Assembly (NCBI GenBank): GCA_027010005.1
Contig: JALVCM010000059.1
Coordinates: forward strand, 1 to 5,149
Direction of reading: 5' to 3'
Length of the DNA stretch: 5,149 nt
Source of the DNA: Thiohalobacter sp.
Lineage (GTDB): Bacteria; Pseudomonadota; Gammaproteobacteria; DSM-19610
Part shown: one piece after another, positions 1 to 5,149 of the stretch
How positions within the stretch are numbered: position 1 is the first letter of the stretch
Layout of the letters: every line of letters starts with the position of its first letter
Made by a program: the position numbers and the translations under genes
Notes under the pieces: model-generated
Told to the model about the DNA's origin: nothing
Databases searched by the model: none
Seen by the model: only the letters and a program-made list of their open reading frames with translations

Positions 1-1
1 C

Positions 2-193
2 TCTATTGATGAGTTCATCCGCCTGGTCACGGCCCTGCAGACATCCGACGCCAATGGCATCGCGACACCGGAAGGATGGCAACCGGGTGACAAGGTTATC
101 GTCCCGCCTCCGGCAACGGCTGATGCTGCAGAAGCACGGTCTGGCGAGGGTCATGAGTGCGTCGACTGGTACTTCTGCAAGAAGGCGCTTTAG
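2..193 (+). CDS. Peroxiredoxin, Prx6-type, C-terminal part (5' end outside window)
   Basis: This is the last 63 codons of a thiol peroxidase, read in the frame beginning at base 2 and ending with TAG at 191-193. Peroxiredoxins reduce hydrogen peroxide and organic peroxides in the cytoplasm using a peroxidatic cysteine, which lies upstream and out of view. Seen here: a helix (IDEFIRLVTALQTSD), then the stretch GIATPEGWQPGDKVIVPPP, then an arm ending HECVDWYFCKKAL. From family knowledge, the ATP-x-x-W-x-PGD and VPPP segments and the extended C-terminal arm are typical of the Prx6 subfamily. The arm's CVDWYFC has the same two-cysteine spacing as the C-terminal pair of archaeal hyperthermophile Prx6-type enzymes. 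A terminator follows within about 30 bases, so this is the last gene of its transcript. The codons, ending and motifs agree, so identity is fairly secure despite truncation. Confidence 0.87.
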   Translation, partial: SIDEFIRLVTALQTSDANGIATPEGWQPGDKVIVPPPATADAAEARSGEGHECVDWYFCKKAL

Positions 194-221
194 CTGACGG
201 CCCCGCCAACCTGACGACCCG

Positions 222-256
222 AAACAACCATCTGCCCGGGCAGGTGGTTGTTTTTT
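222..256 (+). terminator. Intrinsic terminator after the peroxiredoxin gene
   Basis: The left arm AAACAACCA (222-230) pairs perfectly with TGGTTGTTT (245-253). A T-G wobble (231/244) and the inner CTGC/GCAG pairing (232-235 with 240-243) extend the stem to about 14 bp, closed by the loop CCGG. T residues run on to 256. This is a textbook rho-independent terminator for the + strand, about 30 bases behind the peroxiredoxin stop. On the minus strand the same hairpin is followed by only three T, so it may also weakly end the converging MBOAT/SGNH transcript, whose last stop codon is at 271-273. Confidence 0.9.
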
Positions 257-270
257 CCACTGTGGCAACA

Positions 271-1512
271 CTACAAGGCCGTATCACTCTGATTGATATG
301 CCCGAGTATTTTCCTGAGGTGTCTGATCTCATCCCTGTGGGACAGCGAATAGTTCCTTTCTTCCTCATCCAGCTTGCGGTTGGTCAATGGCACTGTATTC
401 AGGTCGAGCAACGTACCGAACCCTCCTGAAAAACCGGCACTGGCACTGTGCTGTGCAAACATACGCCTGAATATAATGTCGCCCAGTTTTCTTTTGAAGT
501 GCGAACTTTCCCAGTACCAGTTCATCTCGCGCAATTCACCCTCTACCGGCACCTCTTCCTCGGTATACTCGTTGAAACCGCTGAAATCCCAGATCGGGAA
601 TGGTGGCCGATTCATCTCCCGGGCCACACGGTTATTGATCTCGACAATCTTTTCACGCCAGGTCTTAAAATCCTGCCACAAACCGGCCATCTTCCGGATC
701 TCCAGGTACACGGCATGTGTCGGCGGGACAAACATGACCAGGTTGATCCTGTCACGATGTGCCAGGCGGAGAATCTGTTCCTAGGCCAGGTACAGGTCGG
801 CCCGCTTCTGCCGGATGTCGATCGGGTGCAATTGACGTTGGTGGTAGATCTTCAGCAGGCGCTTCGAGATGCCGTCCACCAGTTTCCGGTGCCCGCCAGC
901 CCGGACAACACTACGGAAGTCATTCTCGCGTGAACCATCACCCAGAATCGGCTGCAGTAAATCCCCGGGGCCGGTAGCCAGTGCCAGGCTGTCCTTCAGC
1001 GCATCATAAGAGAAGAGTGTCCTCAGGTAGTCCTTGAGAAATACCGGGTTGGTGTTTCCCTGCCGGTCGACGGCAAGGCGTGTCTCATCAAAATCAGGCT
1101 TGTGGTGGAGGTAGGGATCAAAGGAACCGTATTCGACATCCAGGACGATCGTCTTCAGGGGACGCACTGCATTCGCATGCTGTATGTAGCGTAATATCTC
1201 GTAGATCGAGGCGCCGGTCAGCGCCAGGTTATACCACCGCCCCGCCGGCAAGGCGGAATTATGCGGGTCCATCCCGACCAGCACCCGCGAGGTCCCGATC
1301 AGGATGCTGTCAGGTTTTACTTTTTTAACGACATAGGCCTTGTGCAGGCGAAGGTGGGATTCAAGCTCAGGTTTTTCGATGGCGGCCAGGTCGTTATCGG
1401 GAAAATGATAGATCTCATAAGGATCGTAGTACCCGTTAAAGCCCCCGATCATGACAAGCAGGACCAGGACGATGGTCAGCATAACCCGGGAATACGTTGA
1501 AAAAGGTCTCAT
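271..1512 (-). pseudogene. SGNH-like partner of the MBOAT O-acyltransferase, interrupted by in-frame TAG
   Basis: Read through, this would be a 413-residue protein, but codon 244 (bases 781-783) is TAG. The frame is otherwise open from ATG at 1512 to the true TAG at 271-273. Residues 10-26 are one hydrophobic segment (signal anchor), placing the rest outside the inner membrane. LIGTSRVLVG (71-80) resembles the GDS-type nucleophile block of SGNH/DltD-like proteins, with Ser75 as candidate. Behind the TAG come VMFVPPTH (259-266), IWDFSGFNEYT and a conserved-looking YWESSHF near the C-terminus, which could supply the acid/His part of the active site. By analogy with AlgJ/AlgX- or PatB-like partners, it would accept an acyl group from the membrane protein and pass it to a glycan. 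The stop would remove the putative His, so a 243-aa product should be inactive. The start lies 5 bases past the MBOAT stop with no clear ribosome site, suggesting translational coupling. The exact family name is uncertain. Confidence 0.75.
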
Positions 1513-1516
1513 TTAT

Positions 1517-3082
1517 CTAGAACTGGAAGTAGAGAAACTCACTGACCCGGCTCAGGGTCAGCAGGCTCGACACGGTAATAACAGCACTGAAGACTGCCCA
1601 GGCAACGGTGGGCCGCCAGCGCAGGACGGCGGAAACCAGGGGCAGTCGTTGCGGCATAACAGGTTGCAGTGTCGGACGGTAGGCCGCCATCAGCTGCTGG
1701 GTATTTGGCAGTATCCACACGGCCAGCCACAGCGAAGTTATACCGAAGATATTCCATTTATCGAACGAGGTGTGCAGCTGGCTGCTGTCAAATACGATAC
1801 CCGTCTGTGTAAGCAGGCTGGCAACAGAACCCAGTGAGGCCTGCCAGTGATCGGCGAGATAGGCACCGTGCAAACCGGCCATGCCCTGTAAAATATTTGT
1901 GGCCGCATCGAGATTCTCCGCCCGGAAAAACACCCACAGGATACAGACCGTCACAAAGGTCACCAGTCGCGCCAGCGACTGCGTCATCCAGTTGCTTCGG
2001 GTCCGCCCCGGTAACAGCCATTGCTTGATAGAAAGAAAAGCATGGTTGATGGCCAGGAACAGACCATGAAGACCGCCCCAGATAACGAAGGTCCAGCCGG
2101 CGCCATGCCACAACCCCCCCAGCAACATGGTCACCATGAGGTTGATATAACGACGCACCTTGCCCTTGCGACTGCCACCCAGCGGGATATATAAATAGTC
2201 TCGCAGAAAGCGTGACAGGGTAATATGCCAGCGCCGCCAGAAGTCGATGATGTTGACGGCCTTGTAAGGTGAATCGAAGTTGATCGGCAGGCGGATATTA
2301 AACATCCTGGCAATGCCGATCGCCATGTCCGAGTACCCGGAAAAATCGAAATAGAGCTGGAAGGTATAGGCCAGCGCCCCGCCCCAGGCTTCAAAGAAGG
2401 TGATCGGGACACCCTGGGCCGCTGCACCAAATACCGGGGTTGCATATACCGCAATACCATCGGCCAGGACCGCTTTCTTGAACAGGCCGATGGCAAAGAT
2501 CGTCAACCCGATAACCAGGTTACGGTGTTTGAAGCGGTACACACCGTCCCGGGCAAACTGGGGCAGCATCTCTTTATGGTGAACAATAGGTCCGGCGATC
2601 AACTGCGGGAAAAAGGTGACGAACAGGCAGTAGTGCAGAAAGCCGTACTCGCGCGTCTCGCCTTTGGAAACATCCACCAGGTAGGCAATTTGCTGGAAGG
2701 TAAAAAACGAGATCGCCAGCGGCAGGATAATGGTAGACAGGTGGTAATTGGAACCTGACAGGTTATTGAGGTTATCGACAAAGAAGTTGGCGTACTTGTA
2801 ATAACCCAGCAATGCCAGGTTGGCAGTGACGCCGATCGTCAGCAGAACGCGCGTCCAGGCACCATCACGCCAGCCCATCATGATGCCGATCGAATAGTTA
2901 AAGACTATGGAAAGGAGTATCAGTCCAAGGTAGGCGGGTATCCACCACCCGTAAAAAAACAGCGAGGCAAAAACAAGCCAGCTGATCGCGTATTCCTGCC
3001 CGAAACGCCGGCCGATATAAAAAAATATCAGCGCCGCCAGCGGCAAAAATGCAAACATGAATTCCGGGGAGTTGAACAGCAC
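1517..3082 (-). CDS. MBOAT-family membrane-bound O-acyltransferase (AlgI-like)
   Basis: This is a polytopic inner-membrane acyltransferase of 521 aa, full length for AlgI/DltB-type proteins. Such proteins move acetyl or other acyl groups from the cytoplasm to an extracytoplasmic partner that modifies a polysaccharide or cell-wall glycan. Visible landmarks are the typical N-terminus MLFNSPEF; many hydrophobic helices; QLYFDFSGYSDMAIG (242-256); FWRRWHITLSRFLRDYLYIPLGG (281-303); and LLGGLWHGAGWTFVIWGGLHG (320-340), which carries the family-invariant histidine region (His326 and His339). The start is GTG (3082-3080): an in-frame TGA lies two codons upstream, so no earlier start exists, and the LFNSPEF motif follows at once. 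The next ATG, at codon 9, would cut that motif. Shine-Dalgarno pairing is weak. The SGNH-like gene follows after 4 bases. The substrate cannot be told from sequence, since no polysaccharide synthesis genes are in view. It appears intact. Confidence 0.95.
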   Translation of the reverse strand: MLFNSPEFMFAFLPLAALIFFYIGRRFGQEYAISWLVFASLFFYGWWIPAYLGLILLSIVFNYSIGIMMGWRDGAWTRVLLTIGVTANLALLGYYKYANFFVDNLNNLSGSNYHLSTIILPLAISFFTFQQIAYLVDVSKGETREYGFLHYCLFVTFFPQLIAGPIVHHKEMLPQFARDGVYRFKHRNLVIGLTIFAIGLFKKAVLADGIAVYATPVFGAAAQGVPITFFEAWGGALAYTFQLYFDFSGYSDMAIGIARMFNIRLPINFDSPYKAVNIIDFWRRWHITLSRFLRDYLYIPLGGSRKGKVRRYINLMVTMLLGGLWHGAGWTFVIWGGLHGLFLAINHAFLSIKQWLLPGRTRSNWMTQSLARLVTFVTVCILWVFFRAENLDAATNILQGMAGLHGAYLADHWQASLGSVASLLTQTGIVFDSSQLHTSFDKWNIFGITSLWLAVWILPNTQQLMAAYRPTLQPVMPQRLPLVSAVLRWRPTVAWAVFSAVITVSSLLTLSRVSEFLYFQF

Positions 3083-3109
3083 GGCTCAGGATTCCATATC
3101 AAACGGCTT

Positions 3110-3130
3110 AGTATACCTGATCGAGATCAG
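3110..3130 (-). promoter_or_regulatory. Possible promoter -10 and operator palindrome ahead of the MBOAT operon
   Basis: On the minus strand, TATACT (3115-3110) matches the sigma-70 -10 element at five of six bases and would start RNA about 20 bases before the GTG start. Immediately upstream is a perfect palindrome, CTGATC-TC-GATCAG (3130-3117), in the -10/-35 spacer, where a repressor could act. No good -35 box is found at 16-18 bp; a TTGATA is present but 25 bp away. The promoter is therefore a suggestion, perhaps needing an activator. Confidence 0.35.
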
Positions 3131-3150
3131 ACTGGACGGTTATCAATATA

Positions 3151-3195
3151 TGGTCGGGGCGAGAGGATTTAAACCTCCGACCACCTGCACCCCAT
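3151..3195 (-). tRNA. tRNA-Pro(GGG) 3' fragment (non-functional; probable attachment-site remnant)
   Basis: Read on the minus strand from 3195: anticodon loop ATGGGGT with U33, anticodon GGG (3193-3191) and G37; the 3' anticodon strand GCAGG; variable loop TGGTC; T arm GGAGG-TTTAAAT-CCTCT (3178-3162); acceptor 3' strand CGCCCCG; then A73 and an encoded CCA (3153-3151). The loop and T arm closely resemble the proL-type tRNA as recalled. There is no D arm or 5' acceptor strand upstream, and only a poor 5' anticodon strand. The invariant C56 of the T loop is T. It cannot make a tRNA. Partial 3' copies of this kind are produced when an island or prophage integrates into a tRNA gene; the intact copy should lie elsewhere. 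If so, the mobile DNA is on the side above 3195. Confidence 0.82.
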
Positions 3196-3561
3196 ACTGA
3201 TTCGTAAACAACACTTATCTATCTGTTATATATAGTCTTTATACCCTCTTCCGCGTCTAGAATTACCGCGATTTTGTGCCAATAAGCCGTTGTTTCGGCT
3301 AATTACAGACAATCATTTTAGACGCTCGCAGGAACACCTCGCAACAGGAAAAGCGAATACATGCACAGCTTGATGGACGAATAGCAGGACAAGAATCATG
3401 GCAACGCTGTCGGAAAGACGGGCTGCGCCTGTTCTCGCTCCCGACGGCCTTGTTGATGCGGGGCTAAAAGGCAAGGCTCCTCGTGAAGTGAGCGGTATGC
3501 ATCAATCGCTCGCCGCAAAACTCAGCAACTATTCATGGATATCACACTGCAACGGTATGTT
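3196..3561. other. Gene-poor junction region between the tRNA remnant and the AraC gene
   Basis: About 366 bases with no convincing gene. The first part (3201-3260) is very AT-rich, 20 of 60 bases G/C by hand count. A weak 5-bp hairpin (AGCCG 3285-3289 / CGGCT 3296-3300) has no good T-run. An ATG at 3398, preceded by AGGA at 8 bases, opens a frame that runs antisense through the last 175 bases of the AraC gene to 3736. Its first 55 residues resemble nothing I recognise. A second frame (3303-3450) lacks a start codon. No integrase remnant could be recognised. Confidence 0.5.
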
Positions 3562-4494
3562 TCAGTTAGAAGCAGCCCTTCGCATTGCGCCCGGCGTGGT
3601 ACCGAGTAGCTTCTTAAAGGCCTTCGCAAACGCGAATTCAGATTGGTATCCCACGGTCTGGGAGATGTGTCCGATCACCATATCGGTGTCGATGAGTAGC
3701 TCACGCGCTTTTAACATGCGCCAGCGGGCCAAATAGAGCATGGGAGGTTCGCCGACCATCCTCCGGAATTTCTCCGTAAATACCGAACGCGACATCAACG
3801 CAGCCTTGGCGAGTTCAGAAATTGTCCACTCGTGTGAAATGTCATTGTGCATCAGGGATAGCGCTTTGCCGATATGCTTATCCTGTACCGCGATCAAAAA
3901 ACCATCCCGGTCGTCCATGGATTCGATATGTGCCGCCAACGATTGTATGAAAAGCGCTTCCGCGAGCCGATCAATAACAGCTTCGGTGCCGGGGTTGCCT
4001 TCGCCAGCCGATATGCTGGCCGCCAGCTCGGAAGCAGTGGTGATCCACGCGGCGTTGCGCTGGTCTCCGGCACGGATATAAATGCAGGCGCTTAACGTGT
4101 CGAACAGAGGGTGTGGGCAGTCTCTGTCGTATTCGAAGTGACCGCAGATTAACGACGTGGTCGCCGATCCGCCGCCACCGAAAGCCATACCCTGTGAGTT
4201 TGGCGAGGGCTTCGGTTTGCTCAAGAGGTCGACTGCCTGAATGGTCGAGGCGCCTGGTTCATACATCAGTGAGTGACTGTTACCGCGTGGAAATATAGCG
4301 ACATCGCCCTGGCGCATTTCAATCGGCGGGCCTTGATCATCGGCATCCAGCCAACAGATGCCGTCGGTAACGATATGGAAGTTGGCAAACTCGCCTGCGG
4401 GAATTTTCATACCCCATGGCGCGTGGAAGCTTGCGTGGAAGTATACTGTTCCACGCAGCTTCAAAGTTCTCAATATGTCAGAAAGGATATCCAT
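3562..4494 (-). CDS. AraC-family transcriptional regulator with N-terminal cupin-like sensor domain
   Basis: A 310-aa cytoplasmic DNA-binding regulator, usual length for the family. Residues 1 to about 190 form a cupin-like sensor: DILSDILRTLKLRG, then FHAPWG, then FHIVTDGICWLD, then a GD-x-x-IFPRG-x-x-H turn (63-74), which is the pattern of the cupin_6 type AraC N-domain. The C-terminal third has the two helix-turn-helix units: WTISELAKAALMSRSVFTEKFRRMVG (223-248), and MVIGHISQTVGYQSEFAFAKAFKKLLGTTPG (272-302) with the family signature VGYQSEFAFAKAFKK. The ATG start gives the expected N-terminus. It lies 8 bases after the stop of the secreted YHS protein with little ribosome-site match, so the two are probably cotranscribed and translationally coupled. 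Likely targets are its own operon and the divergent gene at 5063, which is an inference. The ligand is unknown. The gene appears intact. Confidence 0.93.
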   Translation of the reverse strand: MDILSDILRTLKLRGTVYFHASFHAPWGMKIPAGEFANFHIVTDGICWLDADDQGPPIEMRQGDVAIFPRGNSHSLMYEPGASTIQAVDLLSKPKPSPNSQGMAFGGGGSATTSLICGHFEYDRDCPHPLFDTLSACIYIRAGDQRNAAWITTASELAASISAGEGNPGTEAVIDRLAEALFIQSLAAHIESMDDRDGFLIAVQDKHIGKALSLMHNDISHEWTISELAKAALMSRSVFTEKFRRMVGEPPMLYLARWRMLKARELLIDTDMVIGHISQTVGYQSEFAFAKAFKKLLGTTPGAMRRAASN

Positions 4495-4502
4495 GGTCTG
4501 GA

Positions 4503-4982
4503 TTATTCAGCATTCTTTAGCGACTTCCAATTCTTTTCAGCCTTTGAGTGGAGGGCCTTTTCATCGTTATTCCAGGGAACCTTGGTATTGAATTTTTGAC
4601 CGTCGTACATGTCGTTGAAAAACACCAGCAGTTCGCCATTATACAGCTTGAACGTGTCGGGATTGGCAGGTACTTTGGCATTTTTTGCGCCAACTGCGAA
4701 GGCGCAAAAACCGTTGTACTTCGGTAGAAAATGTGTCGGCTTTTGCTTGAACGCAGCAAGGTTCTCCGGGCTGGAAAAGTAAAATGTTACGCTGTCGTAT
4801 TCGGTTGCGTATTTAGCACTCCCTTTGATGGCCTTGTCTGCATTGCGGTAAGCGACCACATCGTAGCCATCGAGAACCACATTATCTTTGTTGACGTTCC
4901 ATGAACCAGCAAATGCTGACGATATGGACAAGAGAAATATAGCAACAACCTTCACCATAGCGTACGCGCGATTTCGAATCAT
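4503..4982 (-). CDS. Secreted YHS-domain protein
   Basis: A 159-aa exported protein. It has a basic N-terminus, hydrophobic core VKVVAIFLLSISS and an AFA cleavage site after about residue 25, giving a mature periplasmic protein of roughly 134 aa. The body has the YHS-family pattern: LDGYDVVAY (37-45), KG-x-x-KYATEYDSVTFYFSSPENLAAFKQKPTHFLPKYNGFCAFAVG (53-98), then a C-terminal NGELLVFFND and AEKNW. The family is found fused to or beside metal-handling and envelope proteins, but the biochemical role of these stand-alone secreted members is not settled. A single cysteine (Cys93) lies in the conserved GFCAFAVG and is a candidate ligand-binding residue. A strong Shine-Dalgarno site, AGGGAG, lies 6 bases before the ATG. 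It is first gene of a pair with the AraC regulator. GC is low in parts (25 of 60 at 4501-4560 by hand), below the MBOAT gene. Confidence 0.88.
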   Translation of the reverse strand: MIRNRAYAMVKVVAIFLLSISSAFAGSWNVNKDNVVLDGYDVVAYRNADKAIKGSAKYATEYDSVTFYFSSPENLAAFKQKPTHFLPKYNGFCAFAVGAKNAKVPANPDTFKLYNGELLVFFNDMYDGQKFNTKVPWNNDEKALHSKAEKNWKSLKNAE

Positions 4983-5008
4983 AATAATCTCCCTAAAACT
5001 GAATTGTC

Positions 5009-5061
5009 CGGTCTACCAATGACCGTTCCGGGTACATTCTAACGGTCGACGAGGCTGTCAC
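5009..5061. promoter_or_regulatory. Divergent control region with inverted repeats and a possible minus-strand promoter
   Basis: The 80-base spacer between the YHS gene and the divergent gene contains GACCGTT (5021-5027) and its exact reverse complement AACGGTC (5041-5047), 13 bases apart, about two helical turns centre to centre. A further CGGTC at 5009-5013 makes a second, 5-bp, inverted pair with 5021-5025. On the minus strand TAGAAT (5041-5036) is a good -10, and GTGACA (5061-5056) a -35-like box, but the 14-bp spacing is short. The repeats flank this -10, as expected for an operator controlling the pair; the AraC protein is the obvious but unproven candidate. Confidence 0.4.
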
Positions 5062-5062
5062 T

Positions 5063-5149
5063 ATGTTCGAACGGCTGTTTGTTCTGTTCGATCGTCCGGA
5101 ATCTCGAATCGTACTTGCAGTCTTCGGTGCTATTATTATAACGTCGACT
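5063..5149 (+). CDS. Divergent gene, N-terminal 29 codons of a probable membrane protein (3' end outside window)
   Basis: From ATG at 5063 the frame stays open to the last base of the window (29 codons). A GAGG at 5051-5054 lies 8 bases upstream as a plausible ribosome site. The product begins MFERLFVLFDRPESR, followed by a hydrophobic run (VLAVFGAIIITS) that looks like the start of a transmembrane helix. It is transcribed away from the YHS/AraC pair and shares their 80-base spacer. I do not recognise the family: the visible part is too short. A cytoplasmic amphipathic helix before a first membrane segment would fit many channel or transporter families. Confidence 0.55.
   Translation, partial: MFERLFVLFDRPESRIVLAVFGAIIITST

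Noticed and set aside
781..783. TAG read as pyrrolysine or a reassigned codon
   Set aside because: Three other TAG codons in the window serve as normal stops, and the family needs no special residue there. A nonsense mutation or sequence error is simpler.
448..933. 161-codon + strand open frame opposite the interrupted SGNH-like gene, spanning the amber site
   Set aside because: The minus-strand frame carries the family motifs and an anchor segment. This + frame has no domain and no ribosome site, and looks like a complement shadow.
3196..3270. Remaining 5' half of the tRNA-Pro gene upstream of the fragment on the minus strand
   Set aside because: The sequence is AT-rich with no D-arm motif and no 5' acceptor strand in the right place. 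The 5' anticodon strand pairs poorly.
3285..3300. AGCCG/CGGCT hairpin as a terminator or attachment structure
   Set aside because: The stem is only 5 bp with no proper T-run on either strand.
3398..3736. + strand open frame of 112 codons with a plausible ribosome site, overlapping the AraC gene antisense
   Set aside because: Half of it is the reverse shadow of the AraC C-terminus, which is clearly real, and the unique first 55 residues show no recognisable domain. It could be a truncated island gene, but there is no positive evidence.

Overview
The window reads as bacterial DNA, most likely from a gammaproteobacterium. Reasons are moderate GC in the left part, compact same-strand gene pairs with AlgI-type membrane O-acyltransferase and Prx6-type peroxiredoxin sequences, and a tRNA-Pro(GGG) fragment whose anticodon loop and T arm resemble the enterobacterial proL tRNA as I remember it. 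No genus can be named.

Left part (1-3150). The + strand opens with the last 63 codons of a Prx6-type peroxiredoxin (2-193), followed by a strong hairpin-plus-T-tract terminator (222-256). Converging on it from the right is a two-gene minus-strand operon. The first gene is a 521-aa MBOAT O-acyltransferase (3082-1517, GTG start). Four bases after its stop comes a membrane-anchored SGNH-like partner protein (1512-271). MBOAT plus SGNH-like partner is the usual layout of machines that move acyl groups across the membrane onto an extracytoplasmic glycan, as in alginate or peptidoglycan O-acetylation. The partner gene carries an in-frame TAG at 781-783. The reading frame and family-like sequence continue for another 169 residues behind it, so it looks like a very recent nonsense mutation or an assembly error. 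Recoding is the less likely option.

Junction (3151-3561). A 45-base piece at 3151-3195 is the 3' portion of a tRNA-Pro(GGG) gene on the minus strand: anticodon loop, 3' anticodon strand, variable loop, T arm, 3' acceptor strand and CCA. It has no D arm or 5' acceptor strand. This is what remains at the far end of an element integrated into a tRNA gene. To its right lies AT-rich DNA and about 360 bases without a convincing gene.

Right part (3562-5149), lower in GC. A secreted YHS-domain protein (4982-4503) and an AraC-family regulator with an N-terminal cupin-like sensor domain (4494-3562) form a tight minus-strand pair 8 bases apart. A divergent + strand gene starts at 5063 and runs out of the window. 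The 80-base divergent spacer holds a perfect 7-bp inverted repeat that may be an operator.

Reading the window as a whole: a chromosomal cell-surface acylation locus and a peroxiredoxin on the left, and a probable genomic-island or decayed prophage edge on the right carrying a small regulated envelope module. The island idea is an inference from the tRNA fragment and the change in base composition; no integrase or intact tRNA is present in the window.
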